Origin: an uncultured Lachnospiraceae bacterium
GTDB lineage: Bacteria; Bacillota; Clostridia; Lachnospirales; Lachnospiraceae
DNA length: 56,613 nucleotides
Direction: 5' to 3'
NCBI GenBank assembly: GCA_910589265.1
Contig: CAJUTQ010000046.1
Span: 1-56,613, forward strand
The notes under the pieces are model-generated. The model did no database searches and was not told the origin of the DNA. It was given only the letters and a program-made list of their open reading frames with translations. Shown piece by piece: positions 8,126-16,128 of the stretch (positions within the stretch are counted from its first letter, which is position 1; the number at the start of each line of letters is the position of its first letter). A program made the translations under genes and the position numbers.

Positions 8126-8848
8126 ATGGGTGGAGTAAAGAGTGTTCAAGGAACAGGATTTCAGGTAGGACAGAGCGGAATATACCAGGGAGGGGATCCG
8201 GTAAGCAAACAAATTCAAAGACAGATTGCAGATGCTAAGAAGCAGTTGACAGATATAGCTTCTAATAAAGAAATGGGTATGGAAGAAAAGGCAAAAAAAC
8301 GTCAGGAACTTCAAAAGCTCATTGGGGATTTAAATAATCAGTTAAGGCAGCATCAAATAGAGCAGAGAAGGGCAGCTGTAAATCAAGAAGGGAACAAGGA
8401 GAAAAAAGATTCGTCTTTAGAAGAAATGCTTGGAAAAAGCAAAAAGAATCGTGATAAAAAAGAAGGAGATAAAAAACAGGGGTTTTCAGAAGCTCGTATG
8501 GAAGCTATTATTTCTGCAGATTCTTCAATGAAAATGGCAAAGGTGCAAGGTGATGTGTCAGAAAAGATGGAAAATAAAGTGGCTGTTCTAGAAAGCGAGA
8601 TAAAGCTGGATGATGGCAGAGGTGAAGGAACAGAGAGAAAGCGAGAGGAAGCAGATCATTTGGAGAAAAGAGCCTACCAGGCTGCTGATTTCCAGTTTTC
8701 TACTTTGGAAGAGGCTAATAATAAGATGCAGGAGGCGGACAAGAAAGAAAAAGAGGAGACAGAAACTGAAAATAGAAAATTATTAGATCCAGAAAAAAAG
8801 GGAGATCAGTCTCAAATGGAATACGGCACAATAGATATTTTGTTGTAA
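8126..8848 (+). CDS. FlxA-like coiled-coil protein
   Basis: This is a 240-residue hydrophilic protein. After a glycine-rich start (SVQGTGFQVGQSGIYQGG), residues 27-77 (SKQIQRQIADAKKQL and KKRQELQKLIGDLNNQLRQ) form a coiled coil with the pattern of the FlxA family, named after an Escherichia coli gene of the flagellar regulon. The rest is rich in Lys and Glu with no membrane segment or signal peptide. AGGAAAGGA lies upstream of ATG 8126. A role in motility is not shown here: no flagellar genes are in the window, and similar proteins occur in non-motile Lachnospiraceae. Confidence 0.65.
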   Translation: MGGVKSVQGTGFQVGQSGIYQGGDPVSKQIQRQIADAKKQLTDIASNKEMGMEEKAKKRQELQKLIGDLNNQLRQHQIEQRRAAVNQEGNKEKKDSSLEEMLGKSKKNRDKKEGDKKQGFSEARMEAIISADSSMKMAKVQGDVSEKMENKVAVLESEIKLDDGRGEGTERKREEADHLEKRAYQAADFQFSTLEEANNKMQEADKKEKEETETENRKLLDPEKKGDQSQMEYGTIDILL

Positions 8849-8856
8849 AAATGTAT

Positions 8857-9291
8857 TTATATAAGGAGTTCTTCTTTTCTTACATCAAGAAGTTCATTGG
8901 ACTCCATAACAGAAAGACTTTTATTAATACAAAATATGAGTATAGAATCTCTAGGATTTTTTGGGTATAATATACCTTCTTTTGCAATAGTAAGGGCACG
9001 TTGGACTTCGTCAAAAGGAAGCTTTAGGGCTAAACAAAGGGCGATGACTTTGTTTCGCCCAGGATTTTTTGTCCCATTTAAAATTTGATAACCATAATTG
9101 CGCTGAATATGTGCAGATTCAATTAATTGGGCCGGTGTAATGCCGGCTTTTTTTCTATGCATTTCTAAATATGCTGGAAAGGTGAGCTGTAAATGATATT
9201 TGGAAGTATAATCCATATATTCTTCTAATGCAGTTATAGAGTCTACATTATTTAATCGTTTCAGCAATTCATTGGTTGATAGGGTTTTCAT
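8857..9291 (-). CDS. HTH-type regulator, divergent from the kinase gene
   Basis: This 144-residue protein has an XRE-like helix-turn-helix in the middle: HRKKAGITPAQLIESAHIQR (69-88), then YQILNGTKNPGRNKVIAL and LALKLPFDEVQRAL. The first 60 residues and last 25 are specific to this protein. The start MKTLSTNEL at 9291 was chosen over a frame running to 9357 because the extra residues (MLLFLYNYKIG) overlap the promoter palindrome at 9313-9333. It is divergently transcribed from the Ser/Thr kinase, with 105 bases between the starts, so it may control the kinase. The last residues contain the motif ESNELLDVRKEELL. Confidence 0.75.
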   Translation of the reverse strand: MKTLSTNELLKRLNNVDSITALEEYMDYTSKYHLQLTFPAYLEMHRKKAGITPAQLIESAHIQRNYGYQILNGTKNPGRNKVIALCLALKLPFDEVQRALTIAKEGILYPKNPRDSILIFCINKSLSVMESNELLDVRKEELLI

Positions 9292-9312
9292 AACTATTAT
9301 TGACCTTTCTTG

Positions 9313-9333
9313 AAAATAGGATAATCCTATTTT
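9313..9333. promoter_or_regulatory. 21-base palindrome in the divergent promoter region
   Basis: AAAATAGGAT, A, ATCCTATTTT forms a perfect inverted repeat around a single central base. It lies between the starts of the HTH regulator (9291) and the kinase (9397). It is the natural operator candidate for the divergent HTH protein. Confidence 0.65.
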
Positions 9334-9396
9334 ATAATTATACAGAAACAAAAGCAAGGATAGTTTAGAATTCCAAAGAAAGGCATGGATTGAAAG

Positions 9397-10497
9397 GTGG
9401 AAAGAGAGGAAGAATATCGTTTATCCCTATATCAGGATTTAGGCTTGTTGGATGGGAGGGAAAATATCCGCTTAAAGAGGCATAAGACAAGTGGAAGAAT
9501 ATGTGTGGAAAAAAATGTTCATAAACGTTTAGAACCTATTTATCGTTTTGTTCAAAGGAATCCATCTCCATACTTCCCATTTCTTTATGAATGTATCATA
9601 GATGGGGAATCTCTTATTTTAATAGAAGAGTATATTCAGGGGAAAACACTGGAAGATATGATTCATGAAAGAAAAATAGACGAATGGGAAGGGATAGAAA
9701 TATTATTAGAATTATGCAGTGCCCTTAAGGTTCTTCATCATGGTCCTCCAATGATTGTTTGCAGAGATTTAAAAGCAGAAAATGTGATGATCGATCAGCA
9801 TGGAAAAGTTAAACTGATAGATTTCAATATCGCAAGAATCCATCAGTCCGGGAAGACAAGGGATACGAGTCTTTTGGGAACAGCAGAGTATGCAGCGCCA
9901 GAACAATATGGATTTTTTCAAACAGATGGACGAACCGACATATATGCTTTAGGTGTACTGCTTAACTATATGTTAATAAAAAAATTTCCAGTAGAACAAA
10001 TGATAGGAGGAAGAGGGGCATGGATTGTAAGAAAGTGTACTTATTTAGATCCAAAGGAACGTTATCAATGTATAGAAGAATTAGAAAAGGATATTAAGGA
10101 GTTCTATCCTAAAATTTATCATCATTCTTATATTCAAAAGGGAGAGTCAAAGAATCGAAGTTTTATCCCACCAGGATTTCGAAGTAAAACACCTTGGAAA
10201 ATGTTTATTGCTGTCCTTGGATACCTTTTACTGACTGGAACTTTCTTTTCTTTAGAGCTGACGGATAAATCTGGCCCCTTAAGTGGTTGGAGATTGTTTT
10301 TTGAGCAGCTAATATTTTGGATTTCACAGCTTGTATGGATTGCCCTCATATGGAATTATCGAGGATGGAGAGACGAATTTAAAATTTTCAATAATAAGAG
10401 CTGGATAGTTAAAATAGGTTTATACTTATTGGCTGAACTTATCCTCCTTTTGATTGCAGCGTTTATAGTTGTGATAGGTGAGACAATTTTTTTATAA
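9397..10497 (+). CDS. Membrane-anchored Hanks-type serine/threonine protein kinase
   Basis: The 366-residue protein should phosphorylate Ser/Thr of unknown targets. Residues 10-225 are a compact kinase domain: lysine in ICVEKN, EEYIQGKTLEDMI hinge region, catalytic loop CRDLKAEN (122-129; Cys replaces the usual His of HRD), DFN in place of DFG (142-144), and APEQYG (167-172) with DIYALG. There is no glycine-rich loop. Three hydrophobic helices (about 269-288, 305-323, 340-366) anchor the C-terminus, without the PASTA repeats of PrkC. The start is GTG 9397; no in-frame ATG precedes the domain. A DUF4352 protein gene follows. The DFN and CRD changes leave the catalytic aspartates in place, so activity is possible. 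Confidence 0.85.
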   Translation: MEREEEYRLSLYQDLGLLDGRENIRLKRHKTSGRICVEKNVHKRLEPIYRFVQRNPSPYFPFLYECIIDGESLILIEEYIQGKTLEDMIHERKIDEWEGIEILLELCSALKVLHHGPPMIVCRDLKAENVMIDQHGKVKLIDFNIARIHQSGKTRDTSLLGTAEYAAPEQYGFFQTDGRTDIYALGVLLNYMLIKKFPVEQMIGGRGAWIVRKCTYLDPKERYQCIEELEKDIKEFYPKIYHHSYIQKGESKNRSFIPPGFRSKTPWKMFIAVLGYLLLTGTFFSLELTDKSGPLSGWRLFFEQLIFWISQLVWIALIWNYRGWRDEFKIFNNKSWIVKIGLYLLAELILLLIAAFIVVIGETIFL

Positions 10498-10619
10498 ATG
10501 TATGCTGGCAGCATACCAAATAAGGGGAAAGGGCATGTATAATAAAAGAGTCAAACGCCTTTCCAATGAAAAGATGATAAGTACACATGTTGCCAACACA
10601 AGCATTTAGGAGGGAAAGT

Positions 10620-11195
10620 ATGAAAAAAGGAAAAGGGAAGTGGATTGTTATTGCAATCGTTGTTATTGTAATTATTGCCGGCTTTGCAGGAGGTAGCCCA
10701 GAGGAAAAGAAGGAGGACAACACTGTTGCTCAGACAGAGAATCTTATTCAAGATGTTCCTGTAATAGAACAAAAAGAAGAGGAAACAGCGGAGGAAAAAA
10801 ATCAATTTGGCATTGGAGAAGAGGCAGAATATAAAGATGTAAAAATTACATTAATGAGTTATGAGGAATCCCAAGGAGACCAATATTTTAAGCCATCGGA
10901 GGGTAATATTTTTGTGATGGCGGAATTTGAGGTTGATAATAATTCTGATTCAGAAATTGTCGTAAGCAGTGCACTCAGCTTTGATGCCTATGCAGACGGA
11001 TATTCTTTAAGTTATAGTGTGAATGCCCTAATGGCAAATAAGAAAACTCAGCTAGATGGTACGGTTGCCCCAGGAAAGAAAATAAAAGGTGTCATAGGAT
11101 ATGAAGTACCTGTAGAGTGGAAAGAAATAGAAATACATTTTACAGAAAATGTATGGAGTAGCAACAAAATGGAATTTGTCATTAGAAAAGAATAA
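10620..11195 (+). CDS. Membrane-anchored DUF4352 protein
   Basis: This 191-residue protein has one N-terminal membrane helix (KWIVIAIVVIVIIAGFAGG, 7-25), an acidic linker (26-60) and an extracytoplasmic immunoglobulin-like DUF4352 domain (about 65-188; FVMAEFEVDNNSDSEIVVSS and VAPGKKIKGVIGYEVP). Domains of this kind are found in exported telokin-like proteins of Firmicutes; their ligands are mostly unknown. AGGAGGG lies 4 bases before ATG 10620. It follows the kinase by 122 bases and ends in a good terminator, so it may be in the same transcript. A similar architecture occurs again at 53331. Confidence 0.75.
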   Translation: MKKGKGKWIVIAIVVIVIIAGFAGGSPEEKKEDNTVAQTENLIQDVPVIEQKEEETAEEKNQFGIGEEAEYKDVKITLMSYEESQGDQYFKPSEGNIFVMAEFEVDNNSDSEIVVSSALSFDAYADGYSLSYSVNALMANKKTQLDGTVAPGKKIKGVIGYEVPVEWKEIEIHFTENVWSSNKMEFVIRKE

Positions 11196-11212
11196 AATAG
11201 CTCTTTTGTTAT

Positions 11213-11252
11213 TACCGTATGTCCTGCTTTGGCAGGAGGTACGGTATTTTTT
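11213..11252 (+). terminator. Rho-independent terminator after the DUF4352 gene
   Basis: TACCGTATGTCCTGC, a TTTG loop, and GCAGGAGGTACGGTA form a long hairpin followed by TTTTTTC. Confidence 0.85.
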
Positions 11253-11380
11253 CTTCTATAGGAAAGACCTTGTCACCATAAAGGGGTGAAAGTATCCTTC
11301 TATAAAAGAAAGTTGATGGGGGCTTGCCCACTTTGGTCTATAAAGATTTCAAAGGATTTTTACTCTATGAAAGATGCTGT

Positions 11381-12022
11381 TTAAAACAAGATTTTTTCCG
11401 ATGTATCTATAAAATAACAGGTTCCATGATAGTTTCTTTTTTCAAATAGTAGAAGGATTATTTCCCTCATACGTGAATCCAGTATATGATAAACAAGTTG
11501 ATTTGGCCATGGAAGTCCCAAAATATAATCTTGCTGCCGTTTATCTAATGGAGAAATATCTTCTAAAAAATGGGCTGGATTTTCTTGATAACGTATACCA
11601 AAGTCACAAGATATATAGTTATGTTTTTCCCTATTCTCAGAACATTTTTCTGCTAAGTAATCTCGAAAGTTTTTTTTATGGAGGTCATCAAAATTTTTTT
11701 CCTTCCAAAAAATAGGATGGGTGTTTGCACATAGGGATATCTTTCGAAAACTTGTCCGTCCATACTTATCTTTTTCTTGAACATAGGAGACAGTTTCCTG
11801 ATTTTTTTTGTTTCCTGGCTCACATAAAAGCAAAATTTCCCTATTTAATAAATGCTCCCACACAGCTTTCTGGATTTTCTCATAAGGAGTAGAGAAAGAA
11901 AGATTCTCTGCAATCTGTTTGACTGTATAGCCTAAATCGACGAAATGACGGATGACACCGCCATTGGCTGCTTCAAAGACAAAATTAGATAAGGCAGATT
12001 GAAAAAAATTTTGCTCAGACAT
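11381..12022 (-). CDS. Conserved hypothetical protein
   Basis: This 213-residue protein begins MSEQNFFQSALSNFVFEAAN and contains GGVIRHFVDLGYTVKQIAEN followed by LSFSTPYEKIQKAVWEHLL, which reads like a winged-helix or helix-turn-helix region (25-65). The C-terminal half has many charged and aromatic residues and ends in RNYHGTCYFIDTSEKILF. There is no signal peptide or membrane segment. GAGGAAAAT precedes the ATG at 12022. It stands alone between a plus-strand terminator and a minus-strand AraC gene. Proteins of this type seem restricted to Lachnospiraceae; I do not know a function. Confidence 0.65.
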   Translation of the reverse strand: MSEQNFFQSALSNFVFEAANGGVIRHFVDLGYTVKQIAENLSFSTPYEKIQKAVWEHLLNREILLLCEPGNKKNQETVSYVQEKDKYGRTSFRKISLCANTHPIFWKEKNFDDLHKKNFRDYLAEKCSENREKHNYISCDFGIRYQENPAHFLEDISPLDKRQQDYILGLPWPNQLVYHILDSRMREIILLLFEKRNYHGTCYFIDTSEKILF

Positions 12023-12130
12023 ATTTTCCTCCCAATATTTTTCTGAAATGAAAATAATGATTTTACTATAGTTTGATTATAACATAAAGGGGATATGGGG
12101 ACAATTTACTTTGAAACGATAGGAAGCTCT

Positions 12131-13003
12131 TTATAGGGGATTTACCCAAGATTTTCGAAATTGGCCAGGAGTAATTCCTTCCACCTTTTTAAAGACTTTA
12201 ATAAAATAATTTCCATCTCCTATTCCGCATTCCAGACCAATGTTTTCTACTGTTTTATCTGTAAATCGAAGCATATGTTTGGCATGGGTAATTTTCGTTT
12301 GTAGCAAATAGCTGTTGACAGATACTCCAAACTGTTCTTTAAAAATTCGGGAAAGATAAAACTTATTCATATAAAACCTTTCAGCTAGAGAATCAAGAGA
12401 TATTTTCTCTGCATAGTGGACATCAAGATATTCTTTAATGTGTTGAAGGTTTTGCCTTTTTGGAGCATGCTTTCTTCTCTCAGGATGCCAGCTTTCCTCC
12501 ATGAGCAAAGTCAGCAGGGAAGCGATCTTTTCAAAAATATGCATGTCTCTAACATAATTTGGAGAGGAGGCAATTTCATATAGAGAATCCAGTAATAGGA
12601 CATAATGTTGAAAATTTTCTGGATGAAAACAGGTATGGCCTCCTCTTTCTATATATTTATCATATAGGTTATTCATGTTAGGACCATAGAAATGGGCCCA
12701 TTTTAAACGCCATAGCTCTTTAGACGTTTTATGGGCATAGGGTTTTTTGCAGTCAAGAAAGACACAGTCTCCAGCGTAAAGATTATAAAGAGTTCCATTG
12801 TATTCCAATGTTCCAGAGCCAGAGAGAACAAGAAAAAACAAATAAGAAGGTAGGTTGGCACGTCTGCTCATATGGGGCTGTTGAGCTTGAAGACAGCCGA
12901 TTTCTTGCAGATGAAGCAAACAAGTTCTGGCAAAGATAGATGGAGTATATAAAATACGATTGGATGAAACAAGATCGCCATGAAAATAAGATGTATGGTC
13001 CAT
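12131..13003 (-). CDS. AraC-family transcriptional regulator
   Basis: This 290-residue protein has an N-terminal cupin-type sensing domain (about 20-150; SGSGTLEYNGTLYNLYAGD) and a C-terminal pair of helix-turn-helix motifs (about 188-290; ISLDSLAERFYMNKFYLSRI, then GLECGIGDGNYFIKVFKKVE and GITPGQFRKSW). The family activates genes for sugar use on binding a small carbohydrate. The start MDHTSYFHGD has AGGAGGT upstream. No transporter or sugar enzyme lies beside it, so the target is not evident; the fucose-precursor genes are 430 bases away on the other strand. Confidence 0.92.
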   Translation of the reverse strand: MDHTSYFHGDLVSSNRILYTPSIFARTCLLHLQEIGCLQAQQPHMSRRANLPSYLFFLVLSGSGTLEYNGTLYNLYAGDCVFLDCKKPYAHKTSKELWRLKWAHFYGPNMNNLYDKYIERGGHTCFHPENFQHYVLLLDSLYEIASSPNYVRDMHIFEKIASLLTLLMEESWHPERRKHAPKRQNLQHIKEYLDVHYAEKISLDSLAERFYMNKFYLSRIFKEQFGVSVNSYLLQTKITHAKHMLRFTDKTVENIGLECGIGDGNYFIKVFKKVEGITPGQFRKSWVNPL

Positions 13004-13439
13004 AAAAACCTCCTGGTATGCCTATAGGTCGTAGTGTAAAAGAAAGAATTTCACCATCTTAATTTGTATGCCTGCCAAAGGGCAGAGGGGAGTTCATGTA
13101 AAAATTATAACATAAATGACCCTATAATACTAAGAAATACAAGAGGAATCATAATGGTGAAATGTACATATCCAATGTGTAGAAAATGTTTTCAAAAAAA
13201 CAGGTATGCTACAAAGAAATCGTTCAAATAATAATAGCAGAAAATCATCAATGAAGAAGCATATAAAAGTCAATATAATACTATTATTACCCAATATTAT
13301 AACTTATCACCATTTGTTTCTTCCAATAAAATAGATGAAGTGTGTTGGACATAATATAAAAAAGTTTGAAAAGTACAGTTTGAAAATATTGTATTGGAGT
13401 CTGAAGGCCTCCATTTTACAGGAAAGGCATGGTTGCAAT
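13004..13439. other. Intergenic region upstream of gmd
   Basis: This 436-base divergent region lies between araC-type and gmd genes. A 25-codon frame at 13154-13231 (MVKCTYPMCRKCFQKN) has an AAGAGGA site and two CxxC-like pairs but no wider support. A TATAAT-like hexamer lies at about 13121-13126. An AGGAAAGG site at 13420 precedes the gmd start. No riboswitch was recognised. Confidence 0.4.
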
Positions 13440-14528
13440 ATGAAAAAAGCATTTATAACAGGTGTTACAGGACAAGATGGCTCTTATTTGTCTGAGTTTT
13501 TGTTGGAAAAGGGATATGATGTTCATGGCATGATCCGTCGTTCTTCAGTAGATTATAGGGAGAGGATTGCCCATTTAGAAGGAAAGGAGCATTTCCATCT
13601 TCACTATGGAGACTTAGGAGATTCTATGAGTCTTTTATCCATAATTGGAAAGGTTAGACCTGATGAAATTTATAATCTGGCAGCTCAAAGCCATGTCCAA
13701 GTATCTTTTGACGAGCCAGAATATACAGCAAATGTAGTTGCCACTGGTGTGCTGAGAGTATTAGAGGCAGTGAGAATTTGTGGGTTGACAAAAAGCTGCC
13801 GTATTTATCAGGCTTCTACTTCAGAACTTTATGGTAAGGTTGAAGAAGTGCCTCAAAATGAAAACACCCCCTTTCACCCATACAGTCCTTATGCAGTGGC
13901 AAAGCAATATGGGTATTGGATTGTAAAGGAATACCGTGAGGCTTATCATATGTTTTGCTGTTCTGGAATATTATTTAACCATGAATCAGAACGAAGAGGA
14001 GAGACTTTTGTCACAAGGAAGATTACCCTTGCTGCTGCCCGCATTAAACAAGGGAAGCAGGATAAGTTATATTTAGGAAATTTATCAAGTCTTCGGGATT
14101 GGGGATATGCAAAGGACTATGTAGAATGTATGTGGCTGATTCTTCAAAATGAGAAGCCAGAAGATTTTGTCATTGCTACAGGAGAGCAGCATTCGGTCAG
14201 GGAATTTTGCCAGCTGGCCTTTCACTATGCGGGAATTGAGTTGGATTTTGTAGGAGAGGGAATGGAGGAAAAGGGAATAGATAGGGAGACAGGAAGAGTA
14301 TTAGTGGAAGTATCTCCAGATTTTTACCGTCATACAGATGTAGTGAATCTATGGGGGGATCCGACAAAGGCCAAAAATGTTCTAGGCTGGAACCCTACAA
14401 AAACAAGCTTTGAAAAATTAGTAAAAATAATGATAGAACACGACATGGAAAAAGTAGCTGTAGAAAGGGCGGAAGAACATATAAAGTGTAATTTGGAGGA
14501 GTATCTTGAGAAGGGGGTAGTAAAGTAG
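13440..14528 (+). CDS. gmd: GDP-mannose 4,6-dehydratase
   Basis: This 362-residue enzyme converts GDP-D-mannose to GDP-4-keto-6-deoxy-D-mannose, the first step to GDP-L-fucose, in the cytoplasm. It is a short-chain dehydrogenase/reductase: NADP-binding GVTGQDGSYLSEFL (9-22), NLAAQSHVQVSF, active-site STSELYG and Tyr/Lys in YSPYAVAKQYGYW, then ILFNHESERRGETFVTRKIT. Full length for the family. ATG 13440 starts directly at the Rossmann strand; an in-frame ATG at 13335 would add 35 unrelated residues. The next gene overlaps the stop by one base, and together they form a two-gene GDP-fucose operon for glycan or capsule synthesis. Confidence 0.96.
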   Translation: MKKAFITGVTGQDGSYLSEFLLEKGYDVHGMIRRSSVDYRERIAHLEGKEHFHLHYGDLGDSMSLLSIIGKVRPDEIYNLAAQSHVQVSFDEPEYTANVVATGVLRVLEAVRICGLTKSCRIYQASTSELYGKVEEVPQNENTPFHPYSPYAVAKQYGYWIVKEYREAYHMFCCSGILFNHESERRGETFVTRKITLAAARIKQGKQDKLYLGNLSSLRDWGYAKDYVECMWLILQNEKPEDFVIATGEQHSVREFCQLAFHYAGIELDFVGEGMEEKGIDRETGRVLVEVSPDFYRHTDVVNLWGDPTKAKNVLGWNPTKTSFEKLVKIMIEHDMEKVAVERAEEHIKCNLEEYLEKGVVK

Positions 14529-15460
14529 TGGAGATGGACAAAAGGGCCAAGATCTATGTAGCTGGACACCGAGGCATGGTAGGTTCAGCTATTATAAGAG
14601 AGCTGGAACGTCAAGGTTATAAAAACATTGTAACCCGCACCCACGAACAATTGGATCTTTGCCGTCAGGAAGCAGTTGAGAAGTTTTTTCAAGAGGAAAA
14701 GCCAGAATATGTATTTCTTTGCGCAGCCAAAGTAGGGGGAATAGCTGCAAATCAGGCTGCTTTGGCGGACTTTATGTATGATAATATGATTTTGGAGATG
14801 AATGTTATTCATTCCGCATGGATGAATGGATGCAAAAAACTGGAGTTTTTAGGTTCCTCATGTATTTATCCTCGTATGGCTCCCCAGCCTATGAAGGAAG
14901 CATGCCTTTTGACTAGTGAGCTTGAGAAAACAAATGAAGCCTATGCTCTGGCAAAAATCTCAGGGTTAAAATATTGTGAGTATTTAAACGTCCAGTATAA
15001 AACAGATTTTATATCTGTCATGCCAACGAATTTATATGGACCAAATGATAATTATCATCCAACGAACAGTCATGTGCTTCCTGCTATGATCCGCCGCTTT
15101 CATGAGGCAAAGGAGGAAAATAAGCCTTACGTTCTATGCTGGGGAGACGGCAGCCCTCTTCGAGAGTTTTTGTATGTAGATGATCTGGCGGATCTTTGTG
15201 TTTTTCTTATGAATCATTACAGTGGGAACGAAACAGTAAATGCAGGAACAGGAAAAGAGCTGACTATCAAGGAATTGGCAGAGTTAATTGCAAAGGTTAT
15301 TGGCTATGGAGGGGAAATTCGGTGGGATGAGAGTAAGCCCAATGGGACGCCAAGAAAATTGCTGGATGTTTCCAAAAGCAGAAATTTAGGATGGCGTTAT
15401 AAGGTAGAATTGGAAGAAGGAATCCGCCTGGCATACGAAGACTTTTTAAGCAGGCTGTAA
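14528..15460 (+). CDS. fcl: GDP-L-fucose synthase
   Basis: This 310-residue bifunctional epimerase/reductase turns the gmd product into GDP-L-fucose with NADPH. Visible motifs: VAGHRGMVGSAI (nucleotide binding), FLCAAKVGGI, active-site SSCIYP, YALAKISGLKYCEYL with the catalytic Tyr/Lys, MPTNLYGPNDNYHP, and REFLYVDDLAD. I use GTG 14528 (MEMDKRAK) because AAGGGGGT lies 9 bases upstream; ATG 14534 is an in-frame alternative. The start overlaps the gmd stop by one base, so the two are translationally coupled. Two hairpins follow the stop. Confidence 0.96.
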   Translation: MEMDKRAKIYVAGHRGMVGSAIIRELERQGYKNIVTRTHEQLDLCRQEAVEKFFQEEKPEYVFLCAAKVGGIAANQAALADFMYDNMILEMNVIHSAWMNGCKKLEFLGSSCIYPRMAPQPMKEACLLTSELEKTNEAYALAKISGLKYCEYLNVQYKTDFISVMPTNLYGPNDNYHPTNSHVLPAMIRRFHEAKEENKPYVLCWGDGSPLREFLYVDDLADLCVFLMNHYSGNETVNAGTGKELTIKELAELIAKVIGYGGEIRWDESKPNGTPRKLLDVSKSRNLGWRYKVELEEGIRLAYEDFLSRL

Positions 15461-15465
15461 GGGGA

Positions 15466-15533
15466 AGACAGTTATAAGTCTTCTTTTTAAAAGTAGGAAA
15501 ACTTTGATTTTAACCAGAGTTTTCCTGTTTTTC
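15466..15533 (+). terminator. Tandem terminators after the GDP-fucose operon
   Basis: GAAGAC-AGTTATAA-GTCTTC followed by TTTTTAA, then AGGAAAACT ... AGTTTTCCT followed by GTTTTTC. Both are plus-strand rho-independent terminators placed directly after the fcl stop. Confidence 0.8.
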
Positions 15534-15642
15534 AATAAACTTATTAAAGGATTTCTTATATAGATAAGTAAGAAGATTTATTCAGTGAGAGTAATAGAGC
15601 AAATGACTGCTTTATTCATATTTATTTTTAGAGGATAGTTGA

Positions 15643-15876
15643 AGAGCAAAAAATGTATTATTAAATAAAGATGACATATGGGCACAAAGTATAACAATAA
15701 CAGGAAGATGCAATTGTGATTATGCCTGCTGCCATTTTTATGCTATGAGAGAAAGAAAAGAATATAGTTTTGACATGTCTGATGAACTGTTTGATAACTA
15801 TTTAGAGCTTATGAAACATATATAAGTTAAATATTACAAAAAAATGCAAGTTCGTTTTCGTGGAGGTGAGCCATAG
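15643..15876 (+). pseudogene. Radical SAM protein, decayed N-terminal fragment
   Basis: The frame KDDIWAQSITITGRCNCDYA then CCHFYAMRE reads as a damaged radical SAM iron-sulfur site (normally C-x3-C-x2-C after a strand ending in T-x-R-C-N). After a stop codon at the position of an expected serine it continues YYKKMQVRFRGGEP, which is the SAM-binding GGEP motif. These two blocks in this order and spacing identify a radical SAM enzyme of the SPASM/peptide-maturase type. Sequence beyond 15876 decays further. No start codon or ribosome binding site is evident. Confidence 0.6.
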
Positions 15877-16000
15877 CTTTTGATTATATTATACAGAATA
15901 AAAATGATGTAGTGAAAGCTGTTATAAAAATATAAAAATCTAAGTTTAGAAGTCACTGTTTTACAATAAAAAATTTTAATCTTATTAAGCCCTAATAGAA

Positions 16001-16057
16001 AAATCCCTGCTGAAATCTATGGTACTTGAACGTCCAGTTTTTAGCAGGGATTTTTTT
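16001..16057. terminator. Bidirectional terminator
   Basis: AAATCCCTGCT (16001-16011) and AGCAGGGATTT (16043-16053) pair around a 31-base loop and are flanked by A and T runs on both strands. It sits after the minus-strand ABC operon, whose last stop is at 16129. Confidence 0.65.
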
Positions 16058-16128
16058 GAACTTTTGCAGGATTTCGGATGGTTACAACAAATATAATTTA
16101 TAACAGATCAATAGGTTTCTTTAAAAAA

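Noticed and set aside
13154..13231. 25-codon cysteine-containing frame upstream of gmd
   Set aside because: Has AAGAGGA upstream but no conserved pattern, no partner and no terminator; probability of such a frame by chance is high.
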